A DNA stretch of 6,090 bases from Marinosulfonomonas sp. (GTDB taxonomy: Bacteria > Pseudomonadota > Alphaproteobacteria > Rhodobacterales > Rhodobacteraceae): NCBI GenBank assembly GCA_015494385.1, contig WGBJ01000484.1:1-6090 (forward strand). Direction: 5' to 3'. Positions 1 through 5,987 of the stretch are shown piece by piece (within the stretch, counting starts at the first letter, position 1; every line of letters starts with the position of its first letter). The position numbers and the translations under genes were made by a program. The notes beneath the pieces are model-generated. The model was not told where the DNA came from, did no database searches, and saw nothing but the letters and a program-made list of their open reading frames with translations.

Positions 1-30
1 CGCAAAGGCTGGTGGTCTTTGGGTCGGTAA
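1..30 (+). CDS. C-terminal end of an upstream gene (possibly ribonuclease E)
   Basis: Reading frame 1 is open from the window edge and ends at TAA (28-30), giving the tail RKGWWSLGR. A strong hairpin terminator follows 20 bases later, which fits a gene end here. A basic tail with a GWW motif recalls the C-terminus of alphaproteobacterial ribonuclease E, but this comes from memory and nine residues cannot prove it. Frame 2 is also open from the edge to a TGA at 38-40 and could be the true tail instead. Confidence 0.4.
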   Translation, partial: RKGWWSLGR

Positions 31-50
31 TATCGGCTGAATTTAAAAAC

Positions 51-85
51 AAAAACCGGCGGGCCATGTGCTTGCCGGTTTTTTT
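51..85. terminator. Bidirectional intrinsic terminator between the upstream gene and tusA
   Basis: A perfect 10-base inverted repeat, AAAAACCGGC (51-60) with GCCGGTTTTT (74-83), flanks a 13-base loop. The plus-strand read ends in a run of seven T (79-85), which suits the gene entering from the left. The minus-strand read also ends in a T-rich run (complement of 45-55) and starts 4 bases beyond the tusA stop codon. One hairpin can therefore end both convergent transcripts. Confidence 0.85.
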
Positions 86-89
86 ATGC

Positions 90-317
90 TCAGGCCTTGC
101 GCACCAGATAGGTTTGACCGTGTTCGCCCTGTGCCACCTCGATCAACTCGTGCCCCTGTTCATTGCAAAAATGCGGCACATCGATCACCGCCGCCGGATC
201 ATCGGCCAACAGCCGCACAACGGCCCCCGAAACATGGGTTTGCAGCCGCTTGCGCAGTTTCAGAACGGGCAGGGGGCAGAGCATGCCGATGGCGTCGATT
301 TCTTCATCAATGGTCAT
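90..317 (-). CDS. tusA: TusA-family sulfurtransferase (sulfur carrier)
   Basis: This is a small cytoplasmic sulfur-carrier protein of 75 residues, close to the usual TusA length. The family passes sulfur as a cysteine persulfide to acceptors, for example in tRNA thiolation, molybdenum cofactor or sulfur-oxidation pathways. The signature is near the N-terminus: a beta strand (EIDAIG, residues 6-11) followed by LCPLP, with Cys14 as the expected persulfide carrier and the helix VLKLRKRL after it. A second cysteine, Cys51, lies in the middle of the fold. I chose the ATG at 317 because it gives family length. An upstream TTG at 416 would add 33 atypical residues. No strong Shine-Dalgarno site precedes the ATG. 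The gene is divergent from ccdA and ends at the shared hairpin. The family is clear, but the specific sulfur acceptor is not shown, so the symbol is used in the family sense. Confidence 0.88.
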   Translation of the reverse strand: MTIDEEIDAIGMLCPLPVLKLRKRLQTHVSGAVVRLLADDPAAVIDVPHFCNEQGHELIEVAQGEHGQTYLVRKA

Positions 318-431
318 GCCAAACTGGATAGGGCGCGATTTGCCCCAAGTCCACGCAAATGTGACATTTCGGCAGGTGACGCGGCGGGGTGGATCGCCTA
401 AGAATGGGCAAACCAATTGGAAGGCCCTGTG
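318..431. promoter_or_regulatory. Divergent tusA/ccdA intergenic region with overlapping palindromes
   Basis: This 114-base stretch separates two divergent genes and must hold a start signal for each. It contains ATTTGC (338-343) and GCAAAT (355-360), a perfect inverted repeat with 11 bases between the arms. Overlapping it is AAATGTGACATTT (357-369), a perfect 13-base palindrome around a central G. GTGAC also recurs at 361-365 and 376-380. These have the shape of operator sites. I could not match them to a known regulator and could not place convincing -35/-10 boxes. Confidence 0.4.
419..424 (+). promoter_or_regulatory. Ribosome binding site of ccdA
   Basis: GGAAGG lies 7 bases before the ATG at 432. 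This favours that ATG over the in-frame TTG at 417 and the GTG at 429, since the TTG overlaps the start of the site and the GTG is only 4 bases from it. Confidence 0.75.
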
Positions 432-1184
432 ATGTTCGGAATCGAAATTCTTGATGCCAGCCTGCTGCCCGCGATGTTCGTTGCATTGATGGGCGGGTTG
501 CTGTCGTTTCTGTCACCTTGTGTGTTGCCGATTGTGCCACCCTATCTGGCCTATATGAGCGGCATGACCATGAGCGAAATGACCGGCGAAGGCGGCAAGC
601 GCGGCGGGGCGATCATTCCGGCGCTGTTCTTTGTGCTGGGGCTTTCGACCATCTTTTTGCTGCTGGGGTTCACGGCGTCCGTATTCGGAGCATTTTTCCT
701 GCAAAATCAAGAGCTTTTCGCGAAAATATCCGGCGGGGTGATCGTGCTGTTCGGTCTGCATTTCCTTGGCATTTTCCGCATCCCCTTTCTGGACCGCGAC
801 ACGCGGATTGATGCGGGGGATCAGGGCGGATCGGCCTTTGGCGCCTATATACTGGGGCTGGCGTTTGCCTTTGGCTGGACCCCCTGCATTGGCCCGCAAC
901 TGGGCGCGATCCTGTCAATGGCGGCGTCCGAGGCCTCGGTGGCGCGTGGCACGGCCCTGCTGGGAATATATGCGCTGGGGCTGGGTATACCATTCCTGCT
1001 GGCGGCAATTTTCATCCAGCGGGCTGTGGGTGTGATGAACCGCTTGAAACGCCATATGGGAATGATCGAAAAGGCGATGGGTCTGCTGCTGATTGCGGTC
1101 GGTATTGCCCTGATGACCGGCGCCTTTAGCGCGTTTTCGTTCTGGCTGCTGGAAACTTTCCCGGCCCTTGCGAACATTGGCTAG
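432..1184 (+). CDS. ccdA: Cytochrome c biogenesis protein CcdA (thiol-disulfide transporter)
   Basis: This is an inner-membrane protein that carries reducing equivalents from cytoplasmic thioredoxin to periplasmic thioredoxin-like proteins. In its family this keeps apocytochrome c cysteines reduced for haem attachment. It is 250 residues long, typical of the short CcdA form without the extra domains of DsbD. The protein is almost entirely hydrophobic, with about six membrane segments. Helix 1 contains LSPCVLPIVPPYLAY with Cys30, and helix 4 contains FGWTPCIGPQLGAIL with Cys152. These two prolines-flanked cysteines form the redox pair of the family. A soluble loop (about residues 44-58) joins the first helices, and another charged loop is near residues 116-134. 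The start is set by GGAAGG 7 bases upstream. The gene is divergent from a TusA-family gene and lies 56 bases before the hydrolase-like gene on the same strand. No thioredoxin-like partner or haem lyase is encoded in the window. Confidence 0.93.
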   Translation: MFGIEILDASLLPAMFVALMGGLLSFLSPCVLPIVPPYLAYMSGMTMSEMTGEGGKRGGAIIPALFFVLGLSTIFLLLGFTASVFGAFFLQNQELFAKISGGVIVLFGLHFLGIFRIPFLDRDTRIDAGDQGGSAFGAYILGLAFAFGWTPCIGPQLGAILSMAASEASVARGTALLGIYALGLGIPFLLAAIFIQRAVGVMNRLKRHMGMIEKAMGLLLIAVGIALMTGAFSAFSFWLLETFPALANIG

Positions 1185-1240
1185 CAATGCCGCGTCTTTG
1201 CGCTAAACTGCCCCCAGTTATGTAACGGGATTGCCAGTAG
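1185..1240 (+). other. Gap between ccdA and the hydrolase-like gene
   Basis: The 56 bases hold no hairpin with a T-run, so read-through from ccdA is possible. TTGCGC (1198-1203) and TATGTA (1219-1224) resemble promoter boxes, but the 15-base spacer is short. A weak CGGGA (1226-1230) lies 10 bases before the next ATG as a possible ribosome binding site. Whether this is an operon joint or a separate weak promoter cannot be decided. Confidence 0.3.
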
Positions 1241-2479
1241 ATGCAGGGTGAAGGCCAGACAGTCGCAAAGCGCAGGGTGTTCTATATTCCCGGCTATGAC
1301 CCGATTCACCCGCGCCGCTACCGCGAGCTGTATCGCAGCGAAAGTGCGGATCAGGCGAAAATTTCCGGCTATGACATTGCCCTTTCGCCAAAGCAGGGCG
1401 GCGGGCGCTATGGCTGGCACGTCAAGGGCCGGATTGACGGATCACAGGTGGATGCGGATTTCGACGTGTTGGTCTGGTCCGATATTGTCAAATCCTCGAT
1501 GGATCTGAATATTCCGCAAACCTATCTGGTGCTGGCCCGCACGGCATGGACCTATATTGCCTCGGGCGCGTTGCGCCGGTTGATGTGGCTGCGCAAGGGG
1601 CCGGTGTTGACGGCGCTTTATCCGATCTGGATGCTGTTGCTGCAACTTCTGGTCGCGGTGTTGCTGGCGTGGTTCGTCGGGGCGATGATTGCCAAAGGCG
1701 TGCGGGTTCTGGTGGATTGGCCGATGGTTGCGCGGATGCTGGGCTGGGCTGCTGCACTGCCGCTGATCGTCGTGATCCTGCGCGGGTTTCGCAAGATTGA
1801 TAACAAGCTGTTCGCCTATTACCTGATGCATGATTACGCCTATTCCGCCCGATCCAAGGGGGAAGACCCGCCCGATCTTGTGGCACGGATGGCCGAATTT
1901 TCCGATGAAATTGCCGCCGCACTCGACAGCGATGTGGACGAGGTTCTGGTGGTTGGCCATTCCTCGGGCGCGCATATCGGGGTGTCGGTGCTGGCCGATC
2001 TGGTCCGCGACGGCAGGGTGCCACGGAATGGCCCCGCATTGGGGTTTCTGACACTGGGGCAGGTGGTGCCGATGGTATCCTTCCTGCCCAAGGCGTACCG
2101 CTTGCGGGCCGATTTGAAATATCTTTCCACGCGGGGCGAATTGACCTGGGTCGATGTCTCGGCGCCTGGCGATGTCTGCGCCTTTTCGCTGTGCGATCCG
2201 GTTGCCGTGAGCGGCGTGGCCCCGCAGGGCAAACGCTGGCCGCTGGTTATTTCGGCCGCATTTACCCAAACCCTGTCCCCGAACCGCTGGGCCGCCCTGA
2301 AATGGCGGTATTTCAGGCTGCATTTCCAGTATTTATGTGCCTTTGATCGCCCCGGCGATTATGACTACTTCAAAATCACCGCAGGACCGGAAACCCTGCA
2401 TTCCCGTTACCAGAACCGGCAACCGTCAAAATCGCGCATTGATGTGCCGGCCTCGCCATATACTTCGGTTTCCCCATGA
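1241..2479 (+). CDS. Putative membrane-anchored alpha/beta-hydrolase-like protein
   Basis: This 412-residue protein has no specific name I can give. An N-terminal strand and turn (RRVFYIPGYDP, residues 11-21) resembles the first strand and oxyanion region of alpha/beta hydrolases. A strongly hydrophobic hairpin follows, with membrane segments at about 124-150 and 164-180. Then comes DEVLVVGHSSGAHIG (233-247), a classic strand - nucleophile elbow - helix with Ser241 in a GxSxG motif. The stretch LTWVDVSAPGDVCAF (301-315) could supply the catalytic acid (Asp305 or Asp311). His361 and His387 are candidate catalytic histidines, but these assignments are guesses. There is no signal peptide, so the membrane pair probably anchors a cytoplasmic catalytic domain. 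The stop overlaps the P450 start by 4 bases (ATGA), implying a shared role in modifying or releasing a lipid-like or ester substrate. The ATG at 1241 has only a weak ribosome binding site, and the next in-frame candidate is a GTG at 1277. Confidence 0.72.
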   Translation: MQGEGQTVAKRRVFYIPGYDPIHPRRYRELYRSESADQAKISGYDIALSPKQGGGRYGWHVKGRIDGSQVDADFDVLVWSDIVKSSMDLNIPQTYLVLARTAWTYIASGALRRLMWLRKGPVLTALYPIWMLLLQLLVAVLLAWFVGAMIAKGVRVLVDWPMVARMLGWAAALPLIVVILRGFRKIDNKLFAYYLMHDYAYSARSKGEDPPDLVARMAEFSDEIAAALDSDVDEVLVVGHSSGAHIGVSVLADLVRDGRVPRNGPALGFLTLGQVVPMVSFLPKAYRLRADLKYLSTRGELTWVDVSAPGDVCAFSLCDPVAVSGVAPQGKRWPLVISAAFTQTLSPNRWAALKWRYFRLHFQYLCAFDRPGDYDYFKITAGPETLHSRYQNRQPSKSRIDVPASPYTSVSP

Positions 2480-3861
2480 CGATCCCCCCCAAACCCCCCG
2501 CGCGTGCCGACAAGGTTTCCCTGCTGCAATATATCAGGCTGTTTCGCAAAGACATGCTGTCCTCCCACCCCGCGCGGCTGTATCGGGCCTGGATGGCGGA
2601 ATTTCGCACGCCGTTTTTCCGTTCCTACATGATCAACCAGCCGGAACTGATCAACACGGTGCTGCGCGAACGCCCTGATGATTTTCCAAAATCCGACCGG
2701 ATAAAAGAGGGGCTGGCGCCGCTGTTGGGAAATTCGGTGTTTGTCACCAACGGCGAGGTCTGGAAGGCGCAGCGCCGGATCATTGATCCGGCGTTCGAGG
2801 GGGGACGCCTGCGCGAAATCTATCCGGCGATCTGGGATGCGGCGGTGGCGGCGGTGGCGCGATTGTCGGAAAAGGCGGGGCAGGGGCCGGTCGAAATGGA
2901 AAGCGTGACCAGCCATGTGGCGGCCGATGTGATCTTCCGCACGCTGTTTTCCATCCCGATCGAAAACGAGGTTGCGGCCAAGGTGTTTTCCGAATTCAAG
3001 GATTACCAGCGCAGCCAGCCGATTGTGAACATCGGGGCCTTGTTGCCGATGCCCAAGTGGATGCCGCGGTTCTTTAACAAACGCACCAGGGAAACGGCGC
3101 GCAATATTCGCGGATTGATCGCGCAGCTGACCTATCAGCGGCTGGAGGAAATCAAGGCCGGCACAGCGCCCGATGATCTGGCCACCAAGATCATGACCAC
3201 GCCGGACCCTGAAACCGGCAAGTGTTTTACACCGGATGAAATGGTCGATCAGGTGGCGATCTTTTTCCTGGCCGGTCACGAAACCAGCGCATCGGCCCTG
3301 GGCTGGGCGCTGTACCTTCTGGCCACCAACCCAGAGATGCAGGATCGTGTCGCCGCCGAGGCCACCGAGGTGATTGATCCTGAGGTTCCCTATTTTTCCG
3401 CCGTGTCCAAACTCAGGCTGACCCGCGATGTGTTCCGCGAAGCGATGCGCCTCTATCCGCCGGTTCCGATGATGGTTCGGGAAAACACTTGCCCTGTCCG
3501 GTTTCGTGATCGAGACATCCGCAAAGGGGCGCAGATTGTTCTAAGTCCCTGGCACCTGCACAGGCATGAACGATTGTGGGACAGGCCGGATGAATTTGAT
3601 CCGGACAGGTGGCAAACCAAGGCTGGAAAGGCAAGTATGCGAGAGGCTTATATCCCTTTCTCCGCCGGATCACGGGTGTGTCCGGGGTCAGGATTTGCCA
3701 TGATCGAAGGGCCGTTGATCCTTGGAATGTTGGTGCGGGCAATGCGATTCGAATCGGTTGAAAACCCGCCTGTGATGCCGATTGCGCATCTGACTGTGCG
3801 CTCAAAAGAGGGAATTTGGCTGAAAGTTACGCTACGTCACGGCGAAAAACTGCCCAAATAG
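2476..3861 (+). CDS. Cytochrome P450
   Basis: This is a haem-thiolate monooxygenase of 461 residues, full length for the family, with no N-terminal membrane helix and so probably soluble or peripheral. All hallmarks are present. The C-helix has WKAQRR (96-101), which contacts the haem propionates. The I-helix has AGHETSA (266-272) with the acid-alcohol pair Glu269-Thr270 for oxygen activation. The K-helix has EAMR (ExxR, Glu322 and Arg325), and FDPDRW (374-379) forms the PERF-like element. The haem loop is FSAGSRVCPG (395-404), with Cys402 as the axial thiolate. The general look (FLAGHETS, IPFSAGSRVCPG) resembles P450s acting on fatty-acid- or terpenoid-like substrates, but the sequence does not tell the substrate. 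There is no Shine-Dalgarno site. The ATG lies inside the end of the hydrolase-like gene (ATGA), so translation is probably coupled. No ferredoxin or reductase is encoded nearby, so redox partners must come from elsewhere. Confidence 0.95.
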   Translation: MTIPPKPPARADKVSLLQYIRLFRKDMLSSHPARLYRAWMAEFRTPFFRSYMINQPELINTVLRERPDDFPKSDRIKEGLAPLLGNSVFVTNGEVWKAQRRIIDPAFEGGRLREIYPAIWDAAVAAVARLSEKAGQGPVEMESVTSHVAADVIFRTLFSIPIENEVAAKVFSEFKDYQRSQPIVNIGALLPMPKWMPRFFNKRTRETARNIRGLIAQLTYQRLEEIKAGTAPDDLATKIMTTPDPETGKCFTPDEMVDQVAIFFLAGHETSASALGWALYLLATNPEMQDRVAAEATEVIDPEVPYFSAVSKLRLTRDVFREAMRLYPPVPMMVRENTCPVRFRDRDIRKGAQIVLSPWHLHRHERLWDRPDEFDPDRWQTKAGKASMREAYIPFSAGSRVCPGSGFAMIEGPLILGMLVRAMRFESVENPPVMPIAHLTVRSKEGIWLKVTLRHGEKLPK

Positions 3862-3869
3862 ACATGGAA

Positions 3870-3899
3870 ACAGGCGAAATTCCCCCTCGGTTTTCCTGT
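3870..3899 (+). terminator. Imperfect hairpin after the P450 gene
   Basis: ACAGG (3870-3874) pairs with CCTGT (3895-3899), and after a one-base bulge GAAA (3876-3879) can pair with TTTT (3891-3894, with a G-T pair). It begins 9 bases after the P450 stop. No T-run follows, so it could be a weak or Rho-assisted terminator, or chance. Confidence 0.3.
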
Positions 3900-3957
3900 C
3901 GCGCACGGCTATATTTTAACGAGTGATTAAATTTCGTGCCCAAGTTGAGGAAAGAGT
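3900..3957 (+). promoter_or_regulatory. AT-rich leader with ribosome binding site for the 69-codon gene
   Basis: A strong GAGG (3947-3950, within GAGGAAAGAG) lies 7 bases before the ATG at 3958. The AT-rich block at 3910-3932 includes TATATT (3910-3915), which resembles a -10 box, but no good -35 box sits at the proper distance. The ribosome binding site is well supported and the promoter only weakly. Confidence 0.45.
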
Positions 3958-4167
3958 ATGTTTGCTATGTCTCGCAATACGCCGGCTTCTGCTGACGATT
4001 ACCAAGATGACGCAGCGCCGCGGGCTGTGATCCGCATTGCGTTCCCTTCGTTTCGTAATGGACGCGATAAGACTGATCAGAAAAATGCCAAGCCGCAGCC
4101 AACTTCCCGTGAAGAGCTTTTGAACCTTTTTGGTGACGAATTGCGTGGGCCGGTTAAATCCAAGTAA
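3958..4167 (+). CDS. Small hypothetical protein, 69 residues
   Basis: I do not recognise this protein. It is hydrophilic, without a signal peptide, membrane segment or cysteine. The N-terminal third is acidic and polar (SADDYQDDAAP, residues 11-21), the middle has a short hydrophobic strand (AVIRIAFPSF, 23-32), and then comes a basic linker rich in K, R and Q. The C-terminus holds a likely amphipathic helix (REELLNLFGDEL, 51-62) and a basic end. The strong GAGGAAAG site 7 bases before the ATG, its own leader, and a stop just before the converging gene all favour a real gene. A second in-frame ATG at 3967 is possible but further from the site. The C-terminal helix could be a docking segment, which is a guess. 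Confidence 0.62.
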   Translation: MFAMSRNTPASADDYQDDAAPRAVIRIAFPSFRNGRDKTDQKNAKPQPTSREELLNLFGDELRGPVKSK

Positions 4168-4202
4168 TACCTAGTCAGGACCGGCGATTCAGGGCATCCT
4201 GA
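4149..4202. repeat. Inverted repeats at the convergent gene junction
   Basis: GCCGGT (4149-4154) and ACCGGC (4180-4185) form a perfect 6-base inverted repeat with a 25-base loop. TCAGGA (4175-4180) and TCCTGA (4197-4202) form a second one with a 16-base loop. Both overlap the ends of the two converging genes, which are only 7 bases apart. No T-run follows either, so a terminator role is uncertain. Confidence 0.3.
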
Positions 4203-4408
4203 TAATACGCTAGAACAAACAACCGAATAGCCGAAGCCAAGCCCGTGTCCAGACCGCGGGCTTTGTCTATTTCAGCGGCAAGCACATTGATCGGCTGCCC
4301 GCGTTCGGTCGCGATGTCGCGGAAGGCCTTCCAGAATTCGTCCTCCAGAGACACGCTGGTTCGGTGCCCTTTTAGGGTAAGGGAACGTTTTTTGGGCCGT
4401 TCGCTCAT
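4175..4408 (-). CDS. Ribbon-helix-helix domain protein (RHH_4 type)
   Basis: This 77-residue protein matches the ribbon-helix-helix fold used by small dimeric DNA-binding regulators. A basic arm (RPKKRSLTLKGH, residues 4-15) leads to the strand RTSVSL (16-21), whose alternate side chains would contact the DNA groove. Helix 1 follows (EDEFWKAFRDIATERG, 22-37), then a turn and helix 2 (INVLAAEIDKARG, 40-52). A C-terminal helix (LASAIRLFVLAYYQDAL, 57-73) is typical of the RHH_4 (PF13467) group. The start overlaps the stop of the DUF4169-type gene by 4 bases (ATGA), with AGGA directly before the ATG, so translation is coupled. It is the last gene of the fumC operon. Its target is unknown; autoregulation of the operon is possible but not shown. 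Confidence 0.87.
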   Translation of the reverse strand: MSERPKKRSLTLKGHRTSVSLEDEFWKAFRDIATERGQPINVLAAEIDKARGLDTGLASAIRLFVLAYYQDALNRRS

Positions 4409-4584
4409 TCCTCGTCCATGTGGTGCTGGTCCAGAATACGGCGGGCCTGTTCGCTGCGGGCGGCCTCTGCAATACGCTCGGCTTTGGTGCGGCCGTGTTT
4501 GACGGCATTGGCATCGGCCTGCGCGCGCTTTTCTTCGCGCGCACGGGTTTTGCGGGCGCGGTTCAGGTTAACGATTTCATTCAT
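4405..4584 (-). CDS. DUF4169-type small basic protein, 59 residues
   Basis: This short gene fills the gap between fumC and the ribbon-helix-helix gene without leaving spare bases. The protein begins [19 protein letters not shown], continues with AQADANAVKHGRTKAER and ends HHMDEE. This agrees with my memory of the DUF4169 family: an N-terminal xEIxNLxxARKxRAR motif, then a FGRTKAER-like motif (here HGRTKAER, residues 30-37). It is nearly all helical and strongly basic, with no cysteine. The ATG overlaps the fumC stop (TGATG), and its own stop overlaps the next ATG (ATGA), so all three are probably translated by re-initiation. There is no separate Shine-Dalgarno site. The function is unknown; the charge suggests nucleic-acid or protein binding, which is inference. 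Confidence 0.87.
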   Translation of the reverse strand: MNEIVNLNRARKTRAREEKRAQADANAVKHGRTKAERIAEAARSEQARRILDQHHMDEE

Positions 4585-5987
4585 CAGTCTTTGGGCCCGA
4601 TCATGGTTTCCGGACGCACGATACGATCAAAGGTTTCGGCATCGACAAAGCCCAGTTTGATCGCTTCTTCTTTCAATGTGGTGCCGTTTTTATGCGCGGT
4701 TTTGGCAACCTTGGTGGCATTGTCATATCCGATTTCCGGCGCCAGTGCTGTGACCAGCATCAGGCTTTCGTGCAGCAACTGGTCGATCCGCCGCTTGTTG
4801 GCCTGAATGCCGACCACACAGTTTTTGGTAAATGTCGCGGCGGCATCACCCAGCAACTGGATGGATTGCAGCACATTATAGGCCATCATCGGCTTATAGA
4901 CATTCAACTCGAAATGCCCTTGTGATCCGGCGAAACCGACAGCGGCATCATTGCCCATCACATGGATACAGACCTGTGTCAGGGCCTCGACCTGTGTCGG
5001 GTTCACCTTGCCGGGCATGATCGATGATCCCGGCTCGTTCTCGGGCAGGATCAATTCGCCCAGACCACAGCGCGGGCCGGAGCCAAGGAACCGGATGTCG
5101 TTGGCAATTTTGTAAAGCGACGCAGCGACGGTTTTCAGCGCGCCGGACATTTCCACCATCGCGTCATGGGCGGCGAGGGCTTCGAATTTGTTGGGGGCGG
5201 TGACGAAAGGCAGGCCGGTGATACGCGCCATATTCGCGGCAACCATTTCGGCCCAGCCTTTGGTGGTGTTCAGGCCGGTGCCAACGGCAGTGCCGCCCTG
5301 TGCCAGCTCGTGGATACGGGTCAAAGCGGTTTTCACCCGTTCGATCCCCATTGCCACCTGATGCGAATAGCCGGAAAATTCCTGTGCCAGTGTCAGCGGG
5401 GTGGCGTCCATCGTATGGGTGCGGCCGATTTTGATGATGCCGTCAAATTCGCGCACCTTGGCGTCCAGTGCGAAATGCAGCGTGGCCAGACCGGGCAGCA
5501 GAATGTCATGGGTGGCGGTGGCGGTGGCGATGTGCATCGCGGTGGGGAAGGTGTCGTTTGACGATTGCCCCATGTTCACATGGTCATTGGGATGCACCGG
5601 ATATTTCGAGCCGATCTCGCCTTCAAGGATTTCAATCGCGCGGTTGGCGATCACCTCGTTTGCGTTCATGTTCGACTGGGTGCCCGAGCCGGTTTGCCAC
5701 ACCACCAGCGGGAAATTGTCATCCAGCTCGCCGCGGATCACTTCGCCTGCGGCCTCGACAATGGCGTTGCCCTTTTCCTTGTCCAGTTTGCCCAGTTCCA
5801 TATTGGCCTGCGCACAGGCCTTTTTGATCACGCCAAGGGCGCGGACAATGGCAATTGGTTGACGTTCCCAGCCAATCGGGAAATTCATCAGCGAGCGCTG
5901 TGTCTGTGCGCCCCAGTATTTATCGGCGGGAACCTCGAGCGGGCCAAAGCTGTCGGATTCGGTGCGGGTGTTGTTGGTGGCGGACAT
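4584..5987 (-). CDS. fumC: Class II fumarate hydratase (fumarase C)
   Basis: This cytoplasmic citric-acid-cycle enzyme interconverts fumarate and (S)-malate and works as a homotetramer without an iron-sulfur cluster. At 467 residues it is full length. The active-site motifs are all present, each offset by 3 from E. coli FumC numbering. [10 protein letters not shown] (99-108) holds Ser101 and Thr103. [10 protein letters not shown] (136-145) holds Ser142, Ser143 and Asn144. [10 protein letters not shown] (188-197) holds the catalytic His191. The flexible superfamily signature [13 protein letters not shown] (320-332) holds the base Ser321 with Lys327 and Asn329. The start is supported by AGGGAG (5994-5999) 6 bases before the ATG. 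It is the first gene of a minus-strand operon, and its TGA overlaps the next start (TGATG). Class II fumarases tolerate oxygen and iron shortage, which suits an aerobic organism. Argininosuccinate lyase and aspartase share the fold, but the [12 protein letters not shown] and THTMDATP motifs point to fumarase. Confidence 0.97.
   Translation of the reverse strand: MSATNNTRTESDSFGPLEVPADKYWGAQTQRSLMNFPIGWERQPIAIVRALGVIKKACAQANMELGKLDKEKGNAIVEAAGEVIRGELDDNFPLVVWQTGSGTQSNMNANEVIANRAIEILEGEIGSKYPVHPNDHVNMGQSSNDTFPTAMHIATATATHDILLPGLATLHFALDAKVREFDGIIKIGRTHTMDATPLTLAQEFSGYSHQVAMGIERVKTALTRIHELAQGGTAVGTGLNTTKGWAEMVAANMARITGLPFVTAPNKFEALAAHDAMVEMSGALKTVAASLYKIANDIRFLGSGPRCGLGELILPENEPGSSIMPGKVNPTQVEALTQVCIHVMGNDAAVGFAGSQGHFELNVYKPMMAYNVLQSIQLLGDAAATFTKNCVVGIQANKRRIDQLLHESLMLVTALAPEIGYDNATKVAKTAHKNGTTLKEEAIKLGFVDAETFDRIVRPETMIGPKD

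Noticed and set aside
12..401. Open plus-strand frame of 129 codons over tusA
   Set aside because: It runs through the terminator and lies antisense to a gene with a clear TusA motif, and the product has no family features.
318..416. N-terminal extension of the TusA protein from a TTG at 416
   Set aside because: The extra 33 residues are atypical of the family and would use up the divergent control region.
1442..2323. Open minus-strand frame of 293 codons opposite the hydrolase-like gene
   Set aside because: Its product is rich in H, Q, P and R, as expected of a shadow frame in GC-rich coding DNA, and the plus strand has the GHSSG motif, membrane helices and the ATGA coupling.
2836..2862. 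GCGGTGGCG-like repeat inside the P450 gene
   Set aside because: It encodes an alanine/valine-rich helix (DAAVAAVAR) and is explained by codon preference.
2407..3279. Open minus-strand frame of 290 codons opposite the P450 gene
   Set aside because: Shadow frame; the plus strand encodes a complete P450 with all motifs.
4420..4806. Plus-strand frame of 128 codons over the fumC end and the DUF4169-type gene
   Set aside because: No ribosome binding site or family likeness; the minus strand is explained by two recognised, overlapping genes.
5505..5540. GGTGGC-like short tandem repeat inside fumC
   Set aside because: It encodes an alanine/threonine run (TATATA) in a helix of fumarase; it is low-complexity coding sequence, not a separate element.
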